From Dehalococcoides mccartyi (GTDB taxonomy: Bacteria; Chloroflexota; Dehalococcoidia; UBA2979), in assembly GCA_945865925.1 (NCBI GenBank), contig CAMBFG010000013.1:1-46136 (forward strand): DNA of 46,136 bases, read 5' to 3'. The position numbers were made by a program, and so were the translations under genes. Below, in pieces: positions 28,340 to 37,174 of the stretch (its first letter is position 1; each line of letters begins with the position of its first letter). The notes under the pieces were generated by a model, which saw only the letters and a list, made by a program, of their open reading frames with translations, was not told the origin of the DNA and ran no database searches.

Positions 28340-29626
28340 CTAGGAGGTGCGGTAGCGGTAGGCGCGTAGCCCGCCGACCGAACGCCACACGACGAGCGTG
28401 ATGGCGATCGAGATCAGGCCCCCAAACTGCATCGTCCGCGCCGCGCCCACCTCGGCGGCCAGGAAGCCCACCCAGACCGTCCCGACGTTGTTGGCCGTGT
28501 TCGCGGCCAGCAAGCCGAGGCTGACCGTGCGGCCGCGCATGGCGTCCGGCGTCTCCAGCTGCACCATCGTCTCCCGCATGGTCACAGAAACGCCGTCCGT
28601 GCCGCCCATCAGCATGATCACGATCACCCCGGCCCAGAGTACCGAGGCCGTCCCGAACAGGAACACCGAGACGGAGAACCCCACCGTCGCGTACACGATC
28701 AGCAGCCCCTTCTTCGGGTACCGCTCAAAGGCCACGACCACCAGCGATCCGAGCACCGATCCCAGCGAGTTCGCCGCGGTGAGGATGCCGACGGCGCCCG
28801 CGCCCCCTCGGAACAGCCCACTCGCGAGGGCGGGGAGCACCTGCCGGTAGAAGGTGAACACCGTCATACCGATGTCCAGCAGGTAGAGCCCCGGCAGGAA
28901 CTGGTGCTTGCGGACGAAGGTGAACCCTTCCCAGGCCCGGCGGACGACCTCGCGCGGCCCGCCCGTGATCACCTGGCCCGGTGCGAGGACCGCGCGCGTG
29001 TCGGCGCGGATCGCGAGGGGCATCAGGACGCTGGGGATCGCTGTCACCGCCGCCATCACGAAGGCTGCGGTGAGCCCGAGGTACTCCGCGACTCCCGCGA
29101 ACATCAACGGCGCGAGGATCGAGCCGACCTGCCTCGTGATGTTGTCTGCGCTCACCGCGTGCATCAGGTGCGTCCGAGGCACCACGTTCGCCGTCAGCGC
29201 CCCCCGAGCCGGGCTGGCGAGCACCGTGGTCACGGCCAGCACCGCCGTCGCCGCGTAGATATGCCATGGCATCAGCGCGTCCGCCACCGCAAGGATGGCC
29301 AGGACGCTGAGCGCGGCCAGGGTGACCGCCTGCATGCCTGCCAGTAGCCGCTTTCGGTCGAGTTGGTCGGCGAGCGTGCCGCCCCAGATCAGCGCCACGA
29401 TCTGCACGAACAGTTGGACGACGCCGAGCAGTGCGAGGCGGGCCGCCGATCCGGTCTCCTCGAACAACCAGACGGCGGTGACCAGCACGGAAAGTTGCGT
29501 CGTCAGCGTGTACGCCGTTGATCCGAGCCACAGCATCACGTAGTCGCGGTACGCGAAGGGCGACCAGATGGTCACCCGCGTCGGGCGCTCCCCTGGCTCA
29601 GCGGCCGGTGGCGTCGAGTTGCTCAC
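28340..29626 (-). CDS. MFS transporter, EntS/MFS_3-like exporter
   Basis: Membrane transporter of 428 residues with 12 hydrophobic stretches. Family marks are [18 protein letters not shown] at the start, [16 protein letters not shown] between helices 2 and 3, and [14 protein letters not shown], typical of the EntS-like exporters of siderophores or drugs. The substrate is unknown. I chose GTG 29626, which has GGAGA 6 bases upstream and overlaps the end of the upstream DUF255 gene by 29 bases; GTG 29575 is an alternative. The overlap suggests coupled translation. Confidence 0.85.
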   Translation of the reverse strand: MSNSTPPAAEPGERPTRVTIWSPFAYRDYVMLWLGSTAYTLTTQLSVLVTAVWLFEETGSAARLALLGVVQLFVQIVALIWGGTLADQLDRKRLLAGMQAVTLAALSVLAILAVADALMPWHIYAATAVLAVTTVLASPARGALTANVVPRTHLMHAVSADNITRQVGSILAPLMFAGVAEYLGLTAAFVMAAVTAIPSVLMPLAIRADTRAVLAPGQVITGGPREVVRRAWEGFTFVRKHQFLPGLYLLDIGMTVFTFYRQVLPALASGLFRGGAGAVGILTAANSLGSVLGSLVVVAFERYPKKGLLIVYATVGFSVSVFLFGTASVLWAGVIVIMLMGGTDGVSVTMRETMVQLETPDAMRGRTVSLGLLAANTANNVGTVWVGFLAAEVGAARTMQFGGLISIAITLVVWRSVGGLRAYRYRTS

Positions 29627-31670
29627 GCAGCATCTCCGGCGTGCGTGCGGGCAAGCCGCACACCATCGCCTCGCAGACGTATGCCGCCACCTCGCCCGGC
29701 GCGACCCCGCGTCCCTCGAGGACGGGGAGCAGGCCACCCGAGGCTGCCGGCACGATGATCGTGGTCGGCATGAAGTGCCGCGCGACCTCGCGCTCGAACG
29801 GTGCCCGAAGATCCGGCGCGCCCACGATCGCGATCTCGCGCGGTGGCGAGGCGATCAGGTCGACGGCCTGAAGCGTCGAGCCGAACCCGGTCACGGCACG
29901 CTGCAACTTGTCCGCGCACAGCGCGATCACTTCCGCACCGACCGTCTCCCACTCCTCGTTGCCTGTGAACCGAGCGAGCCACGTGGCGAAGAGTGCCATC
30001 GCCCCATTGCCGCTCGGCGTCGCCGCGTCGAAGAAGGGCTTCTGCCGGAGCAGCAGTTCCTCACCGTCCAGCGGTGCTTCAAAGAAGCCGCCGGCATCCT
30101 CGTCGTGAAAATGGTCCAGTGCGTCGTCCATCAGCCGCTGTGCCCAGTGCAGGTGGTCGATGTCGCCCGTGGCCTTGAACAGTTCGAGGAGCCCGAGGCC
30201 CACGTAGGCGTAGTCCTCCAGGAGCCCATCGACCTTCGCTTCGCCATCTTTCCACGTGTGGAGCAGTCCCGCGTCCCACATCTGCCGCCGGAGGAACGTC
30301 GCCGTCCGTGTGGCAATCTCGACATAATGTGGTTCGCCGAGGACGCGCCCGCACTCCGCGAACGCTGCCAGCGCCAGCCCGTTCCACGAGGCGAGCACCT
30401 TGTCGTCGAGGCCGGGGTGGACGCGCGTGTCGCGCTCCGCCAGCAGCCGCGCCCGCAAGGCGGGCAGCCTCGCCTCGATCGTGGCGACGTCGATGCCGAG
30501 GTCGGCGGCGCACTGTTCGAGGGATCGTGGACGGTGCAGCACGTTCTGCCGCCCGAACTCGGGGTGATGGGGGTCCTCGAAATTGCCGGCCTCGGTGACG
30601 CCGTACACGGTGCGGAACAGCCGCCCGTCCTCGGCGCCGAGGACGGTATCGATCTGCGCGGGCGACCACACGAAGAACTTGCCCTCGATGCCCTCCGTGT
30701 CGGCGTCTTGCGCGGCGGTGAACCCACCCGCCGCGTCGAGCATCTCGCGTTCGAGGTAGGCGAGCGTTTCGCGCACGACGCGCTCGAAGGCGGGGTCACC
30801 GGTGATCTGGAACGCGTGCAGATACAGCCGTGCCAGTTGGGCGTTGTCGTACAGCATCTTTTCGAAGTGCGGCACCAACCAGCGAGCATCCACGGAGTAG
30901 CGGTGGAACCCGCCGCCGAGGTGGTCGTAGATCCCGCCGTCCATCATGTGCCGCAGCGTGGCGGTGACGAGGTCGAGCGCGCTCGGCTCCAGCGGATCGT
31001 CCGGGTGACTCGCGTGGTACGCCAGCAGGAACTCGAGGTTGGACGGGGACGGGAACTTTGGCGCGCTGCCGAAGCCGCCCCATTGCTCGTCGAATTCGTT
31101 GCGCAGCGCCTCGACGACGCGCGTCAGGAGGGCGCCATCGAGGGTGACGCCGCTGCCGTTGTTCGCGCGCTGGGTCGCCTCCTGCAGTTGCGCCGTGATC
31201 TTCTCGGCGGAGTCCACCACCTTCTCGCGCTCCGCCTCCCACGCCGTGTGGATCGACTCGAGCAGCCGAGGGAAGCCGGGGCGGCCGTGGCTGTCTACGG
31301 CCGGGAAATACGTGCCCGCGTAGAACGGCTTGAGGTCAGGCGTCAGGAATACGGTCATCGGCCAGCCGCCCTGGCCGGTCAGCGCCTGGGTCACCGTCAT
31401 GTAGACGGCGTCCACGTCCGGACGCTCCTCGCGGTCCACCTTCACGTTCACGAACCACTCGTTCATGAGCGCGGCGATCGAGGGGTCCTCGAACGACTCG
31501 TGCGCCATGACGTGACACCAGTGGCAGGCGGAGTAGCCGACAGACAGGATGATCGGCTTGCCGTCCGTGCGGGCGCGCGTGAACGCTTCCTCGCCCCACG
31601 GGTACCAGTCGACAGGGTTCTCCGCGTGCTGGCGGAGGTAGGGGCTGCTCTCCCCGGCGAGACGGTTCAT
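29598..31670 (-). CDS. DUF255 thioredoxin-domain protein (YyaL/SPATA20 family)
   Basis: Cytoplasmic protein of about 690 residues. The N-terminus [20 protein letters not shown] leads into a thioredoxin-like domain with [16 protein letters not shown], which holds a CxxC pair, followed by [12 protein letters not shown] and [19 protein letters not shown]. The remaining 500 residues form an alpha/alpha barrel like those of six-hairpin glycosidases ([42 protein letters not shown]). The family is widespread but its reaction is not settled. ATG 31670 matches the usual start; ATG 31682 would add four residues. It overlaps the MFS gene by 29 bases and is divergent from the GNAT gene. Confidence 0.92.
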   Translation of the reverse strand: MNRLAGESSPYLRQHAENPVDWYPWGEEAFTRARTDGKPIILSVGYSACHWCHVMAHESFEDPSIAALMNEWFVNVKVDREERPDVDAVYMTVTQALTGQGGWPMTVFLTPDLKPFYAGTYFPAVDSHGRPGFPRLLESIHTAWEAEREKVVDSAEKITAQLQEATQRANNGSGVTLDGALLTRVVEALRNEFDEQWGGFGSAPKFPSPSNLEFLLAYHASHPDDPLEPSALDLVTATLRHMMDGGIYDHLGGGFHRYSVDARWLVPHFEKMLYDNAQLARLYLHAFQITGDPAFERVVRETLAYLEREMLDAAGGFTAAQDADTEGIEGKFFVWSPAQIDTVLGAEDGRLFRTVYGVTEAGNFEDPHHPEFGRQNVLHRPRSLEQCAADLGIDVATIEARLPALRARLLAERDTRVHPGLDDKVLASWNGLALAAFAECGRVLGEPHYVEIATRTATFLRRQMWDAGLLHTWKDGEAKVDGLLEDYAYVGLGLLELFKATGDIDHLHWAQRLMDDALDHFHDEDAGGFFEAPLDGEELLLRQKPFFDAATPSGNGAMALFATWLARFTGNEEWETVGAEVIALCADKLQRAVTGFGSTLQAVDLIASPPREIAIVGAPDLRAPFEREVARHFMPTTIIVPAASGGLLPVLEGRGVAPGEVAAYVCEAMVCGLPARTPEMLREQLDATGR

Positions 31671-31784
31671 CGGCGTGCCCATCCGTCGCGAGGCCCGCGA
31701 GCGCGTGCGTGGCTCAGCGGACGAAAACGGTAGCATGGCCCCTGCGCTCGTCCGAATCTGCCCGCCACCGTCCGAGGAGCCCTC

Positions 31785-32303
31785 GTGCCTGCCGACCCCA
31801 CGCTCCGCGTCCGCCCCGCCGTCCCCACCGACGCCCCCGCGATCGTCGAGTTTGTGCGCGGCCTCGCCCGCTTCGAGCACGAGCCGGTCGAGCATGTCCA
31901 CCTGACCGCTGCGGATGTTGTGCGCGACGGCTTCGGTGTTCGCCCAGCCTTCGAGGTGGTGATTGCCGAGCGCCTGAGCGATGCCATCTGGACGCCCGTG
32001 GGCTTCGCGCTGTTCTTCCCGAACTACTCCACGTGGGAAGGCCGCCCCGGCATCTACATCGAAGACCTGTTTGTCATCGACGAGGAGCGGGGCAGTGGCG
32101 TCGGGCGCGCGATCCTCGCCACCGTCGCGCAGATCGCGTGGCAGCGAGGCGCGGCGCGTATCGACCTCGCCGTCCTCGACTGGAACTCCGCGCGCGGGTT
32201 CTACGAAGCCCTCGGGATGGCGCACCAGGAGACGTGGCTGCCGTACCGCATGGACCGCGACACGATCGCGCGCCTCGCCTCGGAGGCGACGACCGAGGGC
32301 TAG
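31785..32303 (+). CDS. GNAT-family N-acetyltransferase
   Basis: Acetyl-CoA-dependent acetyltransferase of 172 residues. It resembles the spermidine/diamine acetyltransferase (SAT) subgroup in [15 protein letters not shown], then [25 protein letters not shown] and the acetyl-CoA loop [15 protein letters not shown], ending with [16 protein letters not shown]. The substrate, perhaps a polyamine or amino-acid analogue, is inferred only. The start is GTG at 31785 with AGGAG 5 bases upstream. It stands between the divergent DUF255 gene and the convergent thioesterase-like gene, 6 bases apart. Confidence 0.9.
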   Translation: MPADPTLRVRPAVPTDAPAIVEFVRGLARFEHEPVEHVHLTAADVVRDGFGVRPAFEVVIAERLSDAIWTPVGFALFFPNYSTWEGRPGIYIEDLFVIDEERGSGVGRAILATVAQIAWQRGAARIDLAVLDWNSARGFYEALGMAHQETWLPYRMDRDTIARLASEATTEG

Positions 32304-32309
32304 CGGCTT

Positions 32310-33119
32310 TTAACGCCCGTTCGCAAGCCGCGACTGCGAGACGCGCCCGTACCGCCCGCGCTCGTCGTACCAGACCGACTCCACGATGCCGACGCCAGCC
32401 GCCTCGTCACGATGGTCGACCTGGATGCAGAGCCATTCGCCGACCGGCTCGCGGAAGAGGTTCAGGCTGATGTCCGCGTTGATGTAGGACAGGTTCTTCC
32501 CGACGCCCGCGAGCCCGCCGAGGGCGTTCCCAAAGTCTGCGAGCGCCGCCGCACGCGTGATCGGCGTCGTCTCTTCGCCCTCGATGAACGGCATCGGGAT
32601 GCGCACCCACGTCGTAGGCGGCTGATCGCCGGGTGCCGATATCCAGCGGGTTTCGACCGAGGTGTGAAAGCCGCGCAGGTGCGGCCGCTCGAGCGGCGCT
32701 CCCGGCGGAGCGACGTGCGGGAACCGGCTGATCCCCGGCTGCGAGGCGTACCCCTCTGGCCCTGCTGGCGAGGGATAGATGCCCCCACCGACCGGTGCCT
32801 CGGACCGTCGCAGCAGCAGCGCCGAGGCGCGTACGACCTCGACCCCGTCCGCGATTAGTACGGCGTTCACGCCGATTACGCGGCGGCCACCGCGCACCAC
32901 CTCGACTTTTGTCCGCAGCGGTACGTTGGGCACCATCCGGAAGAGGTCGACGGTCAGCCGCGCGACCTGCATCTCCGGATCGTCGATGGCGCGCTCGATC
33001 GCGTAGGCGAGCAGACCCGAGGGCGGCCCGCCGTGCAGGCCGTCCGGGCTCCAGGGGCTCCTCGCGTGCTCAGTGGGGATGTACGCGTCGCCATCGCGCG
33101 TGAAGATCGCCTCGGCCAC
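32310..33119 (-). CDS. Thioesterase-like (double hotdog) acyl-CoA thioesterase family protein
   Basis: The 269-residue product looks like the TesB-type thioesterase superfamily with two hotdog folds. The first has SPDGLHGGPPSGLLAYAIERA and VARLTVDLFRMVPNVPLR, and the second has AALADFGNALGGL and LSYINADISLNLFREPVGEWLCI. It probably hydrolyses or binds an acyl-CoA. GTG 33119 is preceded by GGGAAGG at good spacing, and upstream codons read as low-quality sequence. It lies 35 bases after a small ORF in the same direction. Confidence 0.75.
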   Translation of the reverse strand: MAEAIFTRDGDAYIPTEHARSPWSPDGLHGGPPSGLLAYAIERAIDDPEMQVARLTVDLFRMVPNVPLRTKVEVVRGGRRVIGVNAVLIADGVEVVRASALLLRRSEAPVGGGIYPSPAGPEGYASQPGISRFPHVAPPGAPLERPHLRGFHTSVETRWISAPGDQPPTTWVRIPMPFIEGEETTPITRAAALADFGNALGGLAGVGKNLSYINADISLNLFREPVGEWLCIQVDHRDEAAGVGIVESVWYDERGRYGRVSQSRLANGR

Positions 33120-33154
33120 GTGGGCCGCCTTCCCGTTGCTGGAGGTGTCGAGGG

Positions 33155-33340
33155 CTAGCGGGCGGTCGAGTCGGCCTCGGGGGCTGGCGTGGTACCGACG
33201 GGCGCCCAGCGATGTACCTCGCGAGGCGTCTCCACCGTCGAGGGCTTCGAAGTGAGCGAGCGCACCTTGTCGCGCGCGACCCGTGCGAACGGGGCGGCGG
33301 CGGCCATCATCGGCACCCAGATGTGGACGGGACAACCCAT
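33155..33340 (-). CDS. Small hypothetical protein, 61 residues
   Basis: The frame begins MGCPVHIWVPMMAAAAPFAR and ends in a Pro/Thr/Ala-rich tail. The best support is a well-placed AGGAG 6 bases before the ATG at 33340, and its position between metF and the thioesterase-like gene on the same strand. The Cys-Pro-Val-His start and short hydrophobic segment are notable, but I recognise no family. It could be an expressed small membrane-associated protein. Confidence 0.45.
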   Translation of the reverse strand: MGCPVHIWVPMMAAAAPFARVARDKVRSLTSKPSTVETPREVHRWAPVGTTPAPEADSTAR

Positions 33341-33410
33341 ACCGCGCTCCTGCCAGTCCGCGCCGAGCCTAGCACCACCGCTCCCTCGGTTCCACGAGGG
33401 GCGCCCGGCG

Positions 33411-34265
33411 TCAGGCCAGCCCGAGGTTCCGCGCTACGGTACGGGCGGGCTCGCTGAAGTTCATGGTGTAGATGTGCAGCCCGGGCGCGCCTGCGGCCAG
33501 TAGCGTCTCCCCGAGCCGGGTCGCCTCGTCGATGGCGATCAGGCGCCGCGCGTCCACGTCGTCCCCGGCGGCTTCGAGGCGCGCGAGGATTTCCCGCGGA
33601 TACTCCGTGCCGTTGAGCGCCGCCATCCGTCCGATGCCTTCGATGTTGGTGGGGGGCATGATCCCTGCGATCACGGGGGTGTGGACGCCACGTGCGGCCA
33701 TCGCCTCCACGAAACGTGCGTAGTGCTCCGCGCGGAAGAAGAACTGCGTGATCGCGAAGTCGGCCGCCGCCAGTTTCTGCGCGTGGTGGTCGAGCCCGGC
33801 CTCGACGCTCGCGGCCTTCGGGTGTCCCTCCGGGTGTGCCGCCACGCCGATCGACCAGCCGATCCGTCCTCGTGCGAGCGCCACGAGGTCGATCGCGCGG
33901 GTGAAATGCCCCGGTGGCACTTCGGTCGTGCCCTCCGGGAGATCGCCGTGCAGCGCGAGCAGGTTCTCGACACCCATCGCCGCGTAGGTGTCGAGCAGCG
34001 CGCCGATCTCCTCCTGCGTGTGCGAGACGCAGGTGAGGTGCGGCATCCCCGTCACACCCAGGCTGATGATGTTGCGCACCACCTCGGGCGTCGGCCCGCG
34101 CGAGGTGCCGCCCGCGCCATACGTGACCGACATGAACGCCGGCCGTAGCGCGGACAGCCGCTCGAGGCTCCTCGACAGCCGTCGCTCGCCCTCGGCGTCG
34201 CGGGGCGCGGAGAACTCGAACGACAGCGTGCGCCCCTGCGCGATGAGTTCGGCGATCTTCGGCAT
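33411..34265 (-). CDS. metF: Methylenetetrahydrofolate reductase
   Basis: Reduces 5,10-methylene-tetrahydrofolate to 5-methyl-tetrahydrofolate, the methyl donor for MetH encoded 3 kb away. It is 284 residues, normal for bacterial MetF. The catalytic Glu is in LSFEFSAPRDAEGERR, and the FAD/folate barrel shows FMSVTYGAGGTSRG, then NLLALHGDLPEG, DFAITQFFFRAEHYARF and VIAGIMPPTN. ATG 34265 begins MPKIAEL; no strong ribosome site is visible. It is divergent from an MFS gene, with a 124-base gap in which I find no clear riboswitch. Confidence 0.95.
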   Translation of the reverse strand: MPKIAELIAQGRTLSFEFSAPRDAEGERRLSRSLERLSALRPAFMSVTYGAGGTSRGPTPEVVRNIISLGVTGMPHLTCVSHTQEEIGALLDTYAAMGVENLLALHGDLPEGTTEVPPGHFTRAIDLVALARGRIGWSIGVAAHPEGHPKAASVEAGLDHHAQKLAAADFAITQFFFRAEHYARFVEAMAARGVHTPVIAGIMPPTNIEGIGRMAALNGTEYPREILARLEAAGDDVDARRLIAIDEATRLGETLLAAGAPGLHIYTMNFSEPARTVARNLGLA

Positions 34266-34389
34266 GGGGGCATGATCAGGGCAGATTCGCGCGCCGTACA
34301 GCGGAGGGCCTTGTGAGGCCAGAGGAGAATGGCGGGGTGTCAAGGAAGCTGGCGCCCACGCTCAAGCACACTGCCTCGGGCCCTGTCAG

Positions 34390-35643
34390 GTGAGCGCCTT
34401 CATGCGCTGGCTCCTCCCGGCTTCTGCCAGCGGCGACGCCTCGCGTCTCGTCGCCGCACGTACCGTCCGAGGGCTGGCGGATGGCTTCGTGTCGGTGCTG
34501 CTGGCTGCATATCTCCGCGATGCTGGATTCTCGCCGGTGGAGATCAGCGCCATCGTGACCGGGACACTCCTGGGGTCGGCAGCGCTCACGCTCGGCCTCG
34601 GGCTGTTCGGGTACGAGATCAGCCGGCGCACGCTGTTGTTCGGCGCCGTCGGCCTGATGGCGGGGACGGGCCTTGGCTTCGCGACCGTGACCGCGTTCTG
34701 GCCGCTGCTCGCGATTGCCGTTGTGGGCACCCTCAACCCGTCGAACGGCGACGTCTCGGTCTTCCTTCCTACGGAGCAAGCGCTGCTCTCTGAGACCGTC
34801 GAGGCCCGCGACCGGACGGCCATCTTCGCGCGCTACAACCTCGGCGGGCTGTTTGCGGCAGCGGTCGGCGCGCTCGGCGCTGGCCTGCCCGTGGCGGTAG
34901 CCCGAGGCATGGGCTGGGACCTCGTGCAGGCGGAGCGGCTCGCGTTCCTGCTGTACGCCGCGACGGCGTTGGTGTTGTTCGCGGTCTACTCGGGGCTCCG
35001 CGTGGACACGACCGTCGAGGGCTTTCGATCGGGCGCGCCTCTGCGGAAGGCGAGACGGACGGTCTACCGCCTCACGGTGCTGTTCTCGATCGACGCCTTC
35101 GGTGGCGGCTTCGTCGTGCAGTCGCTGCTCGCGCTGTGGCTGTTCGAGCGCTTCGACATGCCCGTTGCCACCGTCGGGGCGATCTTCTTTGCGGCAGGGC
35201 TGCTCGCAGCGACCTCGCAACTCGCGTCGCCGTGGCTGGCCGCGCGGATCGGGCTGATCCGGACGATGGTGTATACCCACCTGCCCTCGAACGTGCTGCT
35301 GATCCTCGCCGCGCTGATGCCCAACGCGCCGTTGGCCGTCGGCTGCCTGCTGGCGCGCATGGTGCTGAGTCAGATGGACGTCCCGGCGCGCCAGTCCTAC
35401 GTGATGGCTGTCGTGCCGCTCGAAGAGCGCGCCGCCGCCGCGAGCGTCACCAACGTGCCGAGGAGCCTCGCTGCCGCGTTTGCGCCACTGCTTGCGGGGG
35501 CCATGCTTCAGGTCTCCTCGTTCGGGTGGCCGCTGATCTGCGCGGGAATCCTTAAGAGCGTGTACGACGTGCTGCTGCTGTGGCAGTTCCGCGCCCACCC
35601 TGCGCCCGAGGAGTCCCAGGCTCCGGTGCCTGCTTCGGCTTAA
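34390..35643 (+). CDS. MFS transporter
   Basis: Inner-membrane transporter of 417 residues with 12 predicted helices. Visible pieces include ARTVRGLADGFVSVLLAAYL, then GLFGYEISRRTLLFG, a second-half start FSIDAFGGGFVVQSLLALWL, and SPWLAARIGLIRTM in the loop between helices 8 and 9. VPARQSYVMAVVPLEERAAAASVTNVPR is typical of the MFS_1 group of exporters. The substrate is unknown. The start is GTG at 34390; ATG 34402 is possible. Its last 92 bases overlap the end of the convergent tag gene. Confidence 0.85.
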   Translation: MSAFMRWLLPASASGDASRLVAARTVRGLADGFVSVLLAAYLRDAGFSPVEISAIVTGTLLGSAALTLGLGLFGYEISRRTLLFGAVGLMAGTGLGFATVTAFWPLLAIAVVGTLNPSNGDVSVFLPTEQALLSETVEARDRTAIFARYNLGGLFAAAVGALGAGLPVAVARGMGWDLVQAERLAFLLYAATALVLFAVYSGLRVDTTVEGFRSGAPLRKARRTVYRLTVLFSIDAFGGGFVVQSLLALWLFERFDMPVATVGAIFFAAGLLAATSQLASPWLAARIGLIRTMVYTHLPSNVLLILAALMPNAPLAVGCLLARMVLSQMDVPARQSYVMAVVPLEERAAAASVTNVPRSLAAAFAPLLAGAMLQVSSFGWPLICAGILKSVYDVLLLWQFRAHPAPEESQAPVPASA

Positions 35644-36097
35644 CGACGGCACGCCACTCGTCGTAGGAGGGCACCTGCTCCTTCACCACGTAGAGGAAGT
35701 GGAAGGCACCCATTTCACCCATGAACTTGAAGTCTTTGCCCAGCATCTTTGCGCGGTCCCAGTAGTCCGCCTTCGACCGCAGATACTTTCGGAACGTCCC
35801 GTGCTGTTCCTCGAGTTCGAGCATGCGCGAGGCGTTGTGCAGCACCGCATTCACCTTCGTGCGGTTGCGGATGATCCGTGTGTCCGTCAGCAGCGCGTCG
35901 ATGTCGGCCTCGTCGAAGGCCAGGAGGCGCTGTGGGTCGAAACGGAGGAACGCCTCGCGTAACTCCGGCCACTTCTTGTCCACGACCGTCCACGAGATGC
36001 CGGTCTGCATGACGCATTTGCTCATCGCTTCGAGGTAGTCCGCCAAGCCCTTCGGCGTGATCTGGGGTGGGGCTCCGTACTCGCGGGGTGTGGGCAT
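35552..36097 (-). CDS. tag: DNA-3-methyladenine glycosylase I-like protein
   Basis: Predicted base-excision glycosylase of the helix-hairpin-helix Tag family, 181 residues. Family features are MQTGISWTVVDKKWPELREAF, then FDEADIDALLTDTRIIRNRTKV, NAVLHNASRM and later FMGEMGAFHFLY. The zinc-binding Cys/His ends of E. coli Tag are not obvious, so it may be a divergent or Tag-like member. ATG 36097 has a strong GAGGAGG 6 bases upstream. Its basic C-terminal tail of about 30 residues is encoded in the region overlapping the MFS gene on the opposite strand. Confidence 0.78.
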   Translation of the reverse strand: MPTPREYGAPPQITPKGLADYLEAMSKCVMQTGISWTVVDKKWPELREAFLRFDPQRLLAFDEADIDALLTDTRIIRNRTKVNAVLHNASRMLELEEQHGTFRKYLRSKADYWDRAKMLGKDFKFMGEMGAFHFLYVVKEQVPSYDEWRAVVKPKQAPEPGTPRAQGGRGTATAAARRTRS

Positions 36098-36205
36098 CGA
36101 GCGCCTCCTCGGTTGGCTGACGCCGTGGAGTATCGCGCAGGCGTCCAGTCGTAACACGGCGCGCGCTATCCTCGCCGCTGGCACACATCGAGGCGGGAGC
36201 GGGCG

Positions 36206-37168
36206 ATGCGGTACGTGGTCTACGGGGCCGGGGCGGTCGGCGGCGGCATCGGCGGCAAACTCGCCCAGGCGGGTAAGGACGTCGTCCTCATTGCCCGCGG
36301 GGACCACCTCCGCGCGATGCAGTCCGATGGCCTCCGTCTCCGCACTCCTCGCGAGGACGTGCGCGTGCCCGTCGTGGCCGTCGGATCCCCCGCCGAGGTC
36401 GACTGGCGCGGTGACGAGGTCGTCCTGCTGACGATGAAGACGCAGGACACCGTGGCGGCCCTCGAGGCTCTGCGTGAGGCAGCAGGCTCGCGCGTCCCGG
36501 TCTTCTGCGCGCAGAACGGTGTGGAGAACGAGCGGATGGCCGCCCGCCGCTTCGAGCACGTCTACGCCACGCTCGTGCAGATGCCCACGACGCACCTCGC
36601 CCCCGGCGAGGTGCTGCTGTTCGGCGCGACCGTATGGGGCAACCTCGACACGTGCGTCTACCCCTCCGGCGTCGACACCACTGTGGAGCAGTTCTGCCGG
36701 GACGTCGAAGATGCGGGCTTCGAAGCGGCACCTGATCCGAAGGCGCTGGAGCAGAAGTACGCCAAGTTGATCTTCAACATGAACAACATCGCGCAGGCGC
36801 TCTTCACCCCGAAGGACGACCCCACCGCCCTCATCGCGCTCCTTCGCGCCGAGGCCGAAGCCGCTCTCCGCGCTGCCGGCATCCGCTGGACGCCCGTCGA
36901 GGAGGCCCGCCAGACCAACTTCGTCTACGGCGAGATCCCTGGCCTGAAGCGCGAGGGCGGCTCCACCTGGCAGAGCGTGGTCACGGGCCGCTCACTGGAG
37001 ACGGACTACCTCAACGGCGAGATCGTGATGCTCGGCCGCGTGTACGGCGTCCCCACCCCCGGCAACCTCACCATGATCGACATCGCCGCGAAGACCGCCG
37101 CCGGCCGCCTCCAGCCCGGCTGGATCACGCCTGAGGAGTGCCTGGCGCAGATCGTCGCGCGGGGGTAG
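36206..37168 (+). CDS. Ketopantoate reductase family protein (2-dehydropantoate 2-reductase)
   Basis: NADPH-dependent reductase of 320 residues in the PanE/ApbA family, which makes pantoate for coenzyme A. The Rossmann motif is YVVYGAGAVGGGIGGKLAQAG. Further marks are VVLLTMKTQDT, then FCAQNGVENE, a catalytic Lys region ALEQKYAKLIFNMNNIAQAL, and SVVTGRSLETDYLNGEIVMLG with the late Glu. Many genomes carry several paralogues with other 2-ketoacid substrates, so I leave the symbol open. GGGAG precedes ATG 36206. It converges on metH, 6 bases from its stop. Confidence 0.85.
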   Translation: MRYVVYGAGAVGGGIGGKLAQAGKDVVLIARGDHLRAMQSDGLRLRTPREDVRVPVVAVGSPAEVDWRGDEVVLLTMKTQDTVAALEALREAAGSRVPVFCAQNGVENERMAARRFEHVYATLVQMPTTHLAPGEVLLFGATVWGNLDTCVYPSGVDTTVEQFCRDVEDAGFEAAPDPKALEQKYAKLIFNMNNIAQALFTPKDDPTALIALLRAEAEAALRAAGIRWTPVEEARQTNFVYGEIPGLKREGGSTWQSVVTGRSLETDYLNGEIVMLGRVYGVPTPGNLTMIDIAAKTAAGRLQPGWITPEECLAQIVARG

Positions 37169-37174
37169 TCCGAC

